DNA of 22,052 bases from CAZVEE01 sp964625525 (GTDB lineage: Bacteria; Pseudomonadota; Alphaproteobacteria; JAJFIK01): contig CAZVEE010000054.1 of NCBI GenBank assembly GCA_964625525.1, positions 1-22,052 of the forward strand, in the 5' to 3' direction. How positions within the stretch are numbered: the first letter of the stretch is position 1; each line of letters starts with the position of its first letter. The translations under genes were made by a program, and so were the position numbers. This document shows positions 7,446-14,494 of this stretch, piece by piece. A model generated the notes under the pieces. It was given only the letters and a program-made list of their open reading frames with translations. It ran no database searches and was not told the DNA's origin.

Positions 7446-8495
7446 ATGACGACGGCTCTGGCAGACGTGGCGGTGGCGGCCACCGCTTTGGATACCGATC
7501 ACTGGGTCGTGTCGCTCGACCCGGTCGCGTTTGAATTCTGGTTCATCACCATTCGCTGGTATGCGCTGGCCTACATTGCGGGCCTGGTGTTGGGGTGGCA
7601 GTACATCAATCTGCTGCTGCGCGATGACCGGCTGTGGGTGACCCGCCATGCCGAGTCGTTTCCCGCCGAGCGTTGGCCGCTGCGGCTGGGGCCGATCACG
7701 CTGTCGCTGCCGCGCCTGAGATATAGCCCGCAAGTGCGCAAGGAATATGGCGTCAATCCCCCCGCCCGCACGGACGACATCGACGATTTGCTGGTCTGGG
7801 CCACCATCGGGGTGATCCTCGGCGGCCGGCTCGGCTTTGTGCTGTTTTACGGCATCTGGCACGAGGATTTCCGCGAGAGCCTGCTGGAAGCCCCGTGGCG
7901 GGTGGTGGCGATTTGGGAAGGCGGCATGTCTTTCCATGGCGGCCTGCTTGGCGTCGTGCTCGCCATCATCACCTTCTCGCGCAATCGCGGGCTCGACATG
8001 TTCCGCGTCGGCGATCTGGCGGCCGTGGCCACGCCCATTGGCCTGTTCTTTGGACGCATCGCGAATTTCATCAATGGCGAGCTGTGGGGCAAACACACGG
8101 ACGGCAGTTGGGGCGTGATCTTCGAAACCGAGCGCATGATGGATGCCCGCGCGGGCGTGCTGCAGCCGGCCGAAGCTTATCTGCGCCACCCCAGCCAGCT
8201 ATATGAAGCGGTCGGCGAAGGGTTGCTGTTGTTCTTGGTGCTTTATGTGGGTGTGCGGGTCTACCGCATTCTTGACCGGCCGGGGCTGGCGACGGGGATC
8301 TTCCTGATCGGCTACGGGCTGGCGCGCGGCACCGTGGAGTTCTGGCGGGAATCGGTAGACTGGGTCTTCTATGACGGCCACTGGTTCACCATGGGCATGC
8401 TGCTGTCGATCCCCATGATCTTCATCGGCATCGCCTTCATTCTGAAGTCACGCCAGGCGGACGCGAACGCCTCGGCCCGCGCCCAAACGGGCTGA
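7446..8495 (+). CDS. lgt: Prolipoprotein diacylglyceryl transferase
   Basis: Inner-membrane enzyme that moves diacylglycerol from phosphatidylglycerol onto the lipobox Cys of prolipoproteins. Signature GRIANFINGELWG (residues 203-215), HPSQLYEA (248-255), GGRLGFVLFYG and the GGMSFHGG loop with the catalytic-region His, and ARGTVEFWRE near the C-terminus are all present. Seven transmembrane segments are expected. At 349 aa it is longer than E. coli Lgt (291). The extra length is mostly about residues 62-106 between the first two helices (WPLRLGPITLSLPRLRYSPQ). The ATG at 7446 is preceded by AAAGGGAC. It is the first gene of a four-gene plus-strand operon. Confidence 0.97.
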   Translation: MTTALADVAVAATALDTDHWVVSLDPVAFEFWFITIRWYALAYIAGLVLGWQYINLLLRDDRLWVTRHAESFPAERWPLRLGPITLSLPRLRYSPQVRKEYGVNPPARTDDIDDLLVWATIGVILGGRLGFVLFYGIWHEDFRESLLEAPWRVVAIWEGGMSFHGGLLGVVLAIITFSRNRGLDMFRVGDLAAVATPIGLFFGRIANFINGELWGKHTDGSWGVIFETERMMDARAGVLQPAEAYLRHPSQLYEAVGEGLLLFLVLYVGVRVYRILDRPGLATGIFLIGYGLARGTVEFWRESVDWVFYDGHWFTMGMLLSIPMIFIGIAFILKSRQADANASARAQTG

Positions 8496-8505
8496 CGCCG
8501 CGCCC

Positions 8506-9618
8506 ATGGCTGAGACGCTTGAGGCTCATCTGCGCGCGCTGATCCGGGCCGACGGTCCGCTCAGCGTCGCGCAGTACATGGCGCTGGCGCTCGGGCACCC
8601 GACTTTGGGCTACTACCCTACCCGTGATCCGCTGGGGCGGGCCGGGGACTTCACCACGGCGCCGGAAATCAGCCAGATGTTCGGTGAGTTGATCGGCCTT
8701 TGGGCGGGCCAAGTCTGGCTCGATCAGGGCCGGCCTGGCGCCCTGTCGCTGCTTGAACTTGGCCCCGGGCGCGGCACGCTTATGGCCGATGCGCTGCGGG
8801 CTTTGGCGGTGGTGCCCGGCTTTCGCGAGGCGGCTCACATCCATTTGGTGGAAACGAGCCCTTCCTTGCGCGCCCGCCAGCGCGACACGCTGCACGACAC
8901 CGCCCCCCAATGGCACGATACGCTGGAAGCAGCTCTGGCCGCGGCAGATGGCCCGATCCTCGTGATTGCCAATGAATTCTTCGATGCCCTACCGATCCGT
9001 CAGTTCGTGAAGGCGCCGGACGGATGGCGCGAGCGGCTGGTGGGTCTGGATGCGACCGGAGCCTTGTGCTTTGCCCTGGCGCCCGGGCCAGTGCCCCTGC
9101 CGGCCGCCCCCTCGGCCCCGGACGGCGCCTTGTGGGAAGTCGGCGCGGCCGGAGAAGCCATCGCCGCCACCCTGGGCGCGGCGCTTAGCAAGCGGGGCGG
9201 CGCCGCGCTTTTCATTGATTACGGGCATGCGGTCAGTGCCCCGGGCGAAACCCTCCAGGCGGTCAAGGGCCATCGCCCTCATGGCGTCCTTGACGACCCG
9301 GGCCAAGCAGACCTCACCGCGCATGTGGATTTCGCCGCCCTTGCCCGCGCGGCCCGTTCTGCGGGCGCCGCCGTCTATGGCCCGCTAGAGCAAGGGGCCT
9401 TTCTGGGCGCTCTGGGCATCCATACGCGGGCGGAACGGCTGGCGGCGGCCCGGCCCGATCAGGCAAAGGCGGTTCAAACGGCCCATGCCCGACTGACCGG
9501 CCCGGAGGCGATGGGACGGCTGTTCAAGGTCATGGCGCTGAGCCCGCCCTCTGCCCCACCACCGCCGCCTTTTGAGCCTACGCCCATGGCGTCTGTGTCG
9601 TCCCCTCGGAGTACCTGA
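8506..9618 (+). CDS. MidA/NDUFAF7-like SAM-dependent methyltransferase
   Basis: Class I SAM-dependent methyltransferase of the DUF185 / NDUFAF7 (MidA) family, 370 aa. In mitochondria NDUFAF7 methylates an arginine of complex I subunit NDUFS2 during assembly; whether the bacterial protein does the same to NuoD is inference. Motifs: GRAGDFTTAPEISQMFGE (residues 45-61), SAM-binding ELGPGRGTLMADALRAL (84-100), the family signature IANEFFDALPIRQF (154-167), and FIDYGH further on. The C-terminus carries a Pro-rich tail (PPSAPPPPPFEPTP). It begins 10 bp after lgt, and its TGA stop shares a base with the ATG of pgeF. Confidence 0.95.
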   Translation: MAETLEAHLRALIRADGPLSVAQYMALALGHPTLGYYPTRDPLGRAGDFTTAPEISQMFGELIGLWAGQVWLDQGRPGALSLLELGPGRGTLMADALRALAVVPGFREAAHIHLVETSPSLRARQRDTLHDTAPQWHDTLEAALAAADGPILVIANEFFDALPIRQFVKAPDGWRERLVGLDATGALCFALAPGPVPLPAAPSAPDGALWEVGAAGEAIAATLGAALSKRGGAALFIDYGHAVSAPGETLQAVKGHRPHGVLDDPGQADLTAHVDFAALARAARSAGAAVYGPLEQGAFLGALGIHTRAERLAAARPDQAKAVQTAHARLTGPEAMGRLFKVMALSPPSAPPPPPFEPTPMASVSSPRST

Positions 9619-10430
9619 TGAACCTCCCCGCCACCGAACCGCCCACCCCAATCCCCGCCCCGGCCCGGCAGACTGCGGCACTGAGCAGGATTGCGGGGCT
9701 CGCGCATGGCTTTTTCGGCCGCGCAGGTGGTGTATCAGAGGGGCTTTATGCAGGTTTGAATTGCGGACCGGGGTCCGGCGACGATCCGGCCTGCGTGGCG
9801 GAGAACCGGGCGCGGGCCGCGGCAACCCTGACCGTGCGGCCCGATCGCCTGATCTCCCTGTATCAAATCCACTCGGCCGACGCGGTGCCCGTGAGCGAGC
9901 CGTGGCTGCCCGGTGAAGGACCGAAAGCAGACGGCATGGCGACCGCCGAGCCAGGCCTGGCGCTTGGGATCTTAACGGCCGATTGCTGCCCGGTGCTGTT
10001 CGCCGATGGCGAGGCCCGGGTGATCGGCGCTGCCCATGCGGGCTGGAAAGGCGCGCTGGGCGGTGTGCTGGAAACGACCATTGCCGCCATGGAAGCTCTC
10101 GGCGCTCAACGGGCCTGCATCCACGCGGCTCTCGGCCCGACGATCTCCCAGGCCAATTACGAGGTTGGGCCGGACTTTCACAGCCGCTTCCTGGACACCG
10201 ATACCGCTCATGGCGGGTTCTTCACCCCGTCGGACCGGGCGGGTTACTGGCGCTTCGACCTGCCGGGCTTCGTCGGCGCGCGCCTGCGCACAGCAGGTGT
10301 TGCCAGCGTGGACGATCCCAGCCTTTGCACCTATGCCGACGAGGCGGCATATTTCAGCTATCGCCGCACGACCCACCGTGAGGAGCCCGACTATGGGCGC
10401 AATCTGTCGGCTCTCGCGCTCCGCCCTTAA
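9618..10430 (+). CDS. pgeF: Peptidoglycan editing factor (YfiH/DUF152 family)
   Basis: Multicopper polyphenol oxidase/laccase-like domain protein, 270 aa. E. coli PgeF (YfiH) keeps L-Ser out of the muropeptide stem. The YfiH metal-site residues are present: His85 in QIHSADAV, Cys123/124 in TADCCPVLF and His140 in AHAGWKG. Also seen are HGFFGRAGGVS near the N-terminus, ALGPTISQANYEVG, and the C-terminal CTYADEAAYFSYRR. The motif usually reads TRxGGVS; here it is GRAGGVS. The start overlaps the upstream stop as TGATG, so translation is coupled. Its last 38 bases overlap the start of the next gene in another frame. Confidence 0.96.
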   Translation: MNLPATEPPTPIPAPARQTAALSRIAGLAHGFFGRAGGVSEGLYAGLNCGPGSGDDPACVAENRARAAATLTVRPDRLISLYQIHSADAVPVSEPWLPGEGPKADGMATAEPGLALGILTADCCPVLFADGEARVIGAAHAGWKGALGGVLETTIAAMEALGAQRACIHAALGPTISQANYEVGPDFHSRFLDTDTAHGGFFTPSDRAGYWRFDLPGFVGARLRTAGVASVDDPSLCTYADEAAYFSYRRTTHREEPDYGRNLSALALRP

Positions 10431-11424
10431 GCTGTGCTTGCTGCTTCTGGTCGCCGCGCCATTGAGCGCGTGTGTGAACTGGACGCAGAACACAGGCTTG
10501 CCCCATATCTTCGATGTATCCCGCCCTTTTGAAGGCCGGGACCGCAATGTGCTGGCCATGCGCGGCATCACCCGGGGCGCCAGCATCCGCCTCACCGCGG
10601 TCAGCGGCCTGCCGCCGGACCAGGCCAGCGCGCTCGCCGAGGCCGTGCGCGACGCGGCACAAGCCCGGGACGTGCCGCTGCTGCTGTCGAGCGGGGCCGC
10701 GACGGCGGAGCGGCTGACAGGGCGCGCCTCGCTCGAGGAAGGGCCGCAAGGGGTGCTGCTGTCGCTGAATTGGGCGCTCGTGACGCCGGATGATCGCCTG
10801 CTCGACCATTTCCAGGTGACCACACCGCTGGAGGCCATGAACATCTCACGCGGCGGGGTGCTCGATCTCTGGGGCCGCATCTCGCCAAGAGTGATCGCGG
10901 ACGCCGCCGAGCGCACCGCGCAAGGCCTGCGCGATGTCATGGAAATGGCCCAAGGGCGCACCCCCGGGCGCACGGTCACCCGGCGTACAATTCTGCTGCT
11001 GCCCGTCACCGGTGCTCCTGGCGACGGCCGCGTGACACTGAGCGCCGCTCTCGCCGACCTGTTAAATGAAAATGGCTTTCCCGTTGAAACCCTGTGGGAC
11101 GGCACCCTGCCCGAGCCGGTCCCCACTGATGCGCTGATCGTCGTCGGCCAAATTGATATGGGCCGCAATCGGCCCCAGCCGGGCACGGACCAGATCCGCA
11201 TGACCTGGAGCGTGCGGGACCATCGCGGCACCTTGATCGGCCAGGTCTCGCAGGCCAATGCGGTGCCCCATGGCAGCCTGGACGGCCCCTGGCGGGAAAC
11301 CGCCTATTTCGCCGCCGAAGGCGCGGCCATCGGTATCCTCAATCTGCTCAGCCGGCCTGTTGCGCCCCCGCCGCCACCCGGCACGCAAGAGTTGCAGGAG
11401 CCCCAATTGCGGCTCGCACCTTGA
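10393..11424 (+). CDS. Lipoprotein of unknown function with duplicated domain
   Basis: 343-aa predicted lipoprotein. The ATG at 10393 is preferred because GAGGAG lies 7 bases upstream and the product starts with a lipoprotein signal: basic start, hydrophobic core LCLLLLVAAP and lipobox LSAC with Cys27. The frame extending upstream is only a shadow of pgeF. The mature part appears to hold two related halves, about residues 55-190 and 200-325. Each has a hydrophobic strand, a helix pattern LAEAV.../LAADLLN, a central W-containing strand (LSLNWALVTPDDR; RMTWSVRDHRG) and an Ala-rich final helix. The tail is Pro-rich (PPPPPGTQ). I know no function. Its place in an operon with lgt and a peptidoglycan-related gene suggests an envelope role. 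Confidence 0.88.
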   Translation: MGAICRLSRSALKLCLLLLVAAPLSACVNWTQNTGLPHIFDVSRPFEGRDRNVLAMRGITRGASIRLTAVSGLPPDQASALAEAVRDAAQARDVPLLLSSGAATAERLTGRASLEEGPQGVLLSLNWALVTPDDRLLDHFQVTTPLEAMNISRGGVLDLWGRISPRVIADAAERTAQGLRDVMEMAQGRTPGRTVTRRTILLLPVTGAPGDGRVTLSAALADLLNENGFPVETLWDGTLPEPVPTDALIVVGQIDMGRNRPQPGTDQIRMTWSVRDHRGTLIGQVSQANAVPHGSLDGPWRETAYFAAEGAAIGILNLLSRPVAPPPPPGTQELQEPQLRLAP

Positions 11425-11637
11425 CGCGGCCGGGTTGGACCGTCAAAAAAGGATCACATTGTGTGAGCAGCCGCAGCACAGTTCCCAAAGACAAGACCAA
11501 CAGACACCGCTAAAGCCATGCGCCGCGGCCCAGGGGGACCGTTTCATCGGCTGCGCGGCAGGCTGCATCGTCCCAAACGCACGGCGGGTGGCGCCGCGCA
11601 ACAGGGCTTAGAGCCAGATCTTTGAGGGGAAGACGGC
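11425..11637. promoter_or_regulatory. Upstream region of prs
   Basis: 213-bp gap presumed to hold the prs promoter. TCACATTGTGTGA (11454-11466) is a perfect 5-bp inverted repeat around TTG, following an A6 run, and could be an operator. TTGACG at 11421 overlaps the previous stop codon and has no good -10 at the right distance. GAGGGGAAG precedes the prs ATG as its ribosome-binding site. I see no intrinsic terminator for the lgt operon. Confidence 0.35.
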
Positions 11638-12570
11638 ATGAAACTCGTTGGTGGGAACTCCAATCTCGGCCTCGCCAAAGATATGGCGAACTATCTGAGC
11701 CAGCCGCTCACCGCGGCAGAGATCAGGCGCTTTGCGGACATGGAACTGTTCGTGGAGATCAAGGACAATGTGCGCGGCCAGGACTGTTTCCTCGTTCAGT
11801 CGATCTCCAAGCCGGCCAATGACAATCTCATGGAACTGCTTATCGCCATCGACGCGCTGCGCCGCGCCTCGGCCTGGCGCATCACCGCAGTGATCCCCTA
11901 TTTCGGCTATGCCCGCCAGGATCGCAAAACCGGCGGACGCACGCCCATCTCCGCCAAGCTCGTGGCCAATCTGATCACCAAGGCCGGCGCAGACCGGGTG
12001 GTGACCATGGATCTCCACGCGGGCCAGATTCAGGGCTTCTTCGACATTCCCACCGACAACATGTTCGCCGCTCCGGTGTTCCAAAAGGACATCCAGAAAG
12101 AGTTCGATGGCTGCGATCTGATGATCGTGTCGCCGGATGTGGGGGGCGTGGTGCGCGCGCGCAATTTGGCCGAGCGCCTGGGCGCGGATCTGGCCATTGT
12201 GGAGAAGCGCCGCCCCAAGGCGGGCGTCGCGAAAGTGATGAACATCATCGGTGATGTGAAGGGGCGCACCTGCATCATGGTGGACGATATCGTCGACTCC
12301 GCCGGCACACTATGCAACGCCGCCGCCGCTCTGGTGGACGCCGGCGCCGAGGCAGTGAGCGCCTATGTCAGCCACGGTGTGCTTTCAGGCAAGGCCGTGG
12401 AGCGGGTCCGGAACTCCGTGCTGACCTCCCTGGTCATCACCGATTCCATCGAACCCACTGAAGCCGTCCGCGCCTCTAACAATATTCGCGTTCTGACCAT
12501 CGCCCCGCTCATGGGTGAATCGGTCAGCCGCATCGCCAAGAACGAGTCCGTGTCGAGCCTGTTCGACTGA
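11638..12570 (+). CDS. prs: Ribose-phosphate pyrophosphokinase
   Basis: Makes PRPP from ribose-5-phosphate and ATP for purine, pyrimidine, His and Trp synthesis; cytosolic hexamer. 310 aa, normal length. N-terminal ATP-contact region with FVEIKDNVRGQDCFLVQS; flexible-loop region IPYFGYARQDRKTGGRTPIS (86-105); divalent-cation/ATP site MDLHAGQIQGFFDIP (124-138); PRPP-binding loop MVDDIVDSAGT (214-224). The ATG at 11638 has GAGGGGAAG upstream. It is single-gene, converging on the DUF2237 gene with 15 bp between. Its product would be consumed by Apt at 18643-19173. Confidence 0.98.
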   Translation: MKLVGGNSNLGLAKDMANYLSQPLTAAEIRRFADMELFVEIKDNVRGQDCFLVQSISKPANDNLMELLIAIDALRRASAWRITAVIPYFGYARQDRKTGGRTPISAKLVANLITKAGADRVVTMDLHAGQIQGFFDIPTDNMFAAPVFQKDIQKEFDGCDLMIVSPDVGGVVRARNLAERLGADLAIVEKRRPKAGVAKVMNIIGDVKGRTCIMVDDIVDSAGTLCNAAAALVDAGAEAVSAYVSHGVLSGKAVERVRNSVLTSLVITDSIEPTEAVRASNNIRVLTIAPLMGESVSRIAKNESVSSLFD

Positions 12571-12585
12571 GGACGTGCGGCGGGC

Positions 12586-12957
12586 TCAGTTGCGCCCCAA
12601 GGCGTATTGGATCAGCACGTCTTTGGGGACGGCTTCAACAGCGGACAGGCTGGTGGCCTCGGCGACAATGGGCGGGGCAACACCAGCGCGTTGCGCCTCG
12701 TACCAACGACCGGCACACAAGCACCAGCGATCACCGGGCTTCAAACCAGGAAAACCGAATTCCGGGCGCGGCGTGGACAGATCATTGCCCTGGGCCTTGG
12801 AAAAGGACAGGAACTCCTCGGTCACCATGGCACAGACGGAATGATTGCCCAGATCCCCGGGATGGGGCGTACAGCAACCATCGCGCAAAAACCCGGTGAG
12901 CGGGTCCGCGCTGCATTCCGCCAAATCGCTACCTAGGATGTTTGATGGTGTCGTCAT
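12586..12957 (-). CDS. DUF2237 family protein
   Basis: 123-aa protein matching the DUF2237 family end to end. It shows the NILGSDLAECSADPLTGFLR opening, DGCC, VCAMVTEEFLSFSKAQGNDL, then FPGLKPGDRWCLCAGRW and EAQRAGVAPP. Six cysteines (15, 28, 29, 42, 79, 81) sit in conserved motif positions, which suggests metal or disulfide chemistry; no activity is established for the family as far as I know. GAGGG lies just ahead of the ATG at 12957. It is transcribed toward prs. Confidence 0.92.
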   Translation of the reverse strand: MTTPSNILGSDLAECSADPLTGFLRDGCCTPHPGDLGNHSVCAMVTEEFLSFSKAQGNDLSTPRPEFGFPGLKPGDRWCLCAGRWYEAQRAGVAPPIVAEATSLSAVEAVPKDVLIQYALGRN

Positions 12958-13023
12958 GGTCCCTCGCCCTGTCGATCGTGCCGTATCACTCTGGGGCTTA
13001 AATTGGCGTGTTGTCTCCTGGCG

Positions 13024-13479
13024 TCAACGGGCCGTTGCCATCCACGCCCGATACCATAGCCCTTGAAACACGAGCATGGTGGCGTCAAAACCCGCCTCGC
13101 TCAGAAGAGCGCGCGTGCGCTCGGCGCCGATGATGGGCAGCGTGTGCATCATGTCAGGAAACTGGTGAATCTCGTTCACGTCCACGCCAGCCAGCCGCGC
13201 TTGGGCCAGGAACAGTGGCGTCATGTGCTCCCGATCGGCCCGGCTGTCGAAGGACACATCGGACAGCATGAAGGCGCCGTCCGGGCGCAAGCGCCGGCGG
13301 ATGGCCGTAAGATAGTCGAGCTTGGCGCCGTCATCGGGCAGAAAATGCATCACGAACAGCGACGTCGCCGCATCATGGGGCGGTGTCTCGGCCACCGCCT
13401 CGACTGTGGCATTGACAAAAGTGGTCCGCTCCGCTGCCCCCATTTCCGTCGCCACCGACCGGGCCATGGCCAGCATGCG
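13024..13479 (-). pseudogene. 5'-truncated class I SAM methyltransferase
   Basis: C-terminal about 150 residues of a UbiE/CmoA-like class I methyltransferase. Recognisable parts: TRMLAMARSVA (strand 2 / post-II helix), the motif-IV region SLFVMHFLPDDGAKLDYLTA, RRRLRPDGAFMLSDVSFDS, and the C-terminal TRALLSEAGFDATMLVFQGL. The N-terminal third with the glycine-rich SAM motif (DxGxGxG) is absent. Upstream of about 13479 the same frame stays open to an ATG at 13623, but those ~47 residues are the antisense of an Rrf2 gene, not methyltransferase. No alternative minus-strand frame nearby supplies the missing part. Without motif I it should not bind SAM normally. The boundary is estimated within about 10 bases. 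Confidence 0.8.
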
Positions 13480-13743
13480 GGTGGCTGGCGGCTGGCCCGC
13501 ACGCCGGACGCCATTTCGCTGGCGGATGTCTATAGCGCGCTGGGGGAGCGGTTCCTGCGGCCCGATCCGGCGGGGCTGGAGAACCCGCCTGAATGCCGCA
13601 TCGAATATGCGGTGCAAGCGCATGTGGATGAGGCCCTTCAGAACGCCGAAGCCGTCCTGGTGGCGCGGCTGCGCGAACGCAGCCTGGCAGATCTGGCGGC
13701 GGCACTCGCGCCTGTCCTCCCGCCGGATCCGGACATGGCTTGA
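13480..13743 (+). pseudogene. 5'-truncated Rrf2-type regulator
   Basis: C-terminal about 87 residues of an Rrf2/BadM-type regulator: GGWRLARTPDAISLADVYSA matches the wing and following helix (family pattern GGYxLARxPxxITLxDV). Then come PPECRIEYAVQAHVDEALQN and AEAVLVARLRERSLADLAAA, the usual dimerisation helix ending. The N-terminal winged-helix half (about 55-60 residues) is missing. The frame is open back to 13063, but that stretch is the antisense of the methyltransferase remnant. Only one of the Cys positions seen in Fe-S Rrf2 proteins is suggested (PPEC), so it was probably not a three-Cys cluster type. It can no longer bind DNA. It is joined head to head with the methyltransferase remnant at about 13478-13486. 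Confidence 0.78.
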
Positions 13744-13790
13744 CCCACACGATCTTGCCAGCCGGGCCCACGTCGGCTATGACCCGTCTT

Positions 13791-13819
13791 CCCGTCTTGC
13801 ACCCTTGGAGGAAGGCGGG
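13791..13819 (+). promoter_or_regulatory. Stem-loop in rplY leader
   Basis: CCCGTCTT (13791-13798) can pair with AAGGCGGG (13812-13819) through 8 bp including one G-U, with a 13-base loop, 25 bases before the rplY start. CCCGTCTT is repeated directly at 13783-13790, giving an alternative 5' arm. No T-run follows, so it is not a classic terminator. It could influence rplY expression; untested. Confidence 0.35.
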
Positions 13820-13844
13820 GCTTCTCACATAGGAGAATAGAGGC

Positions 13845-14462
13845 ATGAGCGAGACGCAGATTCTGCGCGCGGAGCCTCGCGACCGGGTTGGTAAGGGGGC
13901 CGCCCGGGCCACACGACGCACCGGCCATGTGCCGGCGGTGATCTATGGTGGTAACGAAACCCCGGCAACGATTTCGATCGACATGCCGCAACTCGTTCGC
14001 GCGATCAACCGCGGGAAATTCCTGTCGACCCTGTTCATGGTCGAGGTCGAGGGTAAACAGACCCGGGCCATCGCCCGGGACATCCAGCTGCATCCGGTGT
14101 CGGATCAACCGATCCATATCGATTTCCTGCGCGTCGCCAAAGGCGCCACGATCGATGTGGCGGTGCCGGTGCACTTCCTCAACGAGGACACGTGTAAGGG
14201 CCTGAAGCGGGGTGGTGTTCTGAACGTGGTGCGCCACGAGGTGGAACTGTCGGTGCCGGCCAACGCGATCCCCGACTTCATCGAAGCGGATCTCGAAGGC
14301 TTTGATATCGGCGACACCTTGCACATTTCGGCAATCACCCTGCCCGAGGGCGCAACGCCCACGATCACCGACCGTGACTTTACCGTGGCCACCATCGCCG
14401 CCCCCTCCGGCGGCGTGGGCGATGAAGACACGGGTGAAGGAGACGGCGAGGCCGAAGGCTAA
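13845..14462 (+). CDS. rplY: 50S ribosomal protein L25 (Ctc/TL5 form)
   Basis: 5S rRNA-binding ribosomal protein, long Ctc/TL5 form: 205 aa with an N-terminal L25 domain plus a C-terminal beta domain, where E. coli L25 has only the first. Motifs: LRAEPRDRVGKGAARATRRT and GHVPAVIYGG at the RNA-binding end, LHPVSDQPIHIDFLRVAKGA at the domain junction, VPVHFLNEDTCKGLKRGGVL, and ISAITLPEGATPTITDRDFT near the end, then an acidic Gly/Glu/Asp tail. AGGAG lies about 9 bases before the ATG. It leads the rplY-pth-ychF group, a conserved translation-related order. Confidence 0.97.
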   Translation: MSETQILRAEPRDRVGKGAARATRRTGHVPAVIYGGNETPATISIDMPQLVRAINRGKFLSTLFMVEVEGKQTRAIARDIQLHPVSDQPIHIDFLRVAKGATIDVAVPVHFLNEDTCKGLKRGGVLNVVRHEVELSVPANAIPDFIEADLEGFDIGDTLHISAITLPEGATPTITDRDFTVATIAAPSGGVGDEDTGEGDGEAEG

Positions 14463-14494
14463 ACGGCTTCGGCCCACAACACCGGCGGACGGCC

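Noticed and set aside
7051..7449. 132-codon plus-strand frame running through the 18-bp repeats to lgt
   Set aside because: It begins inside ubiK on the opposite strand, has no ribosome-binding site, and the rest of the translation has no domain. The repeats are treated as non-coding.
11421..11449. TTGACG as a prs -35 box, or the GACG/CGTC stem as a terminator of the lgt operon
   Set aside because: There is no acceptable -10 at 16-18 bases, and the run after the stem is A rather than T on the plus strand.
13024..13623. A complete 199-residue methyltransferase starting at 13623
   Set aside because: The first ~47 residues are the antisense of Rrf2 coding sequence and contain no SAM-binding motif, so this is a chimeric open frame.
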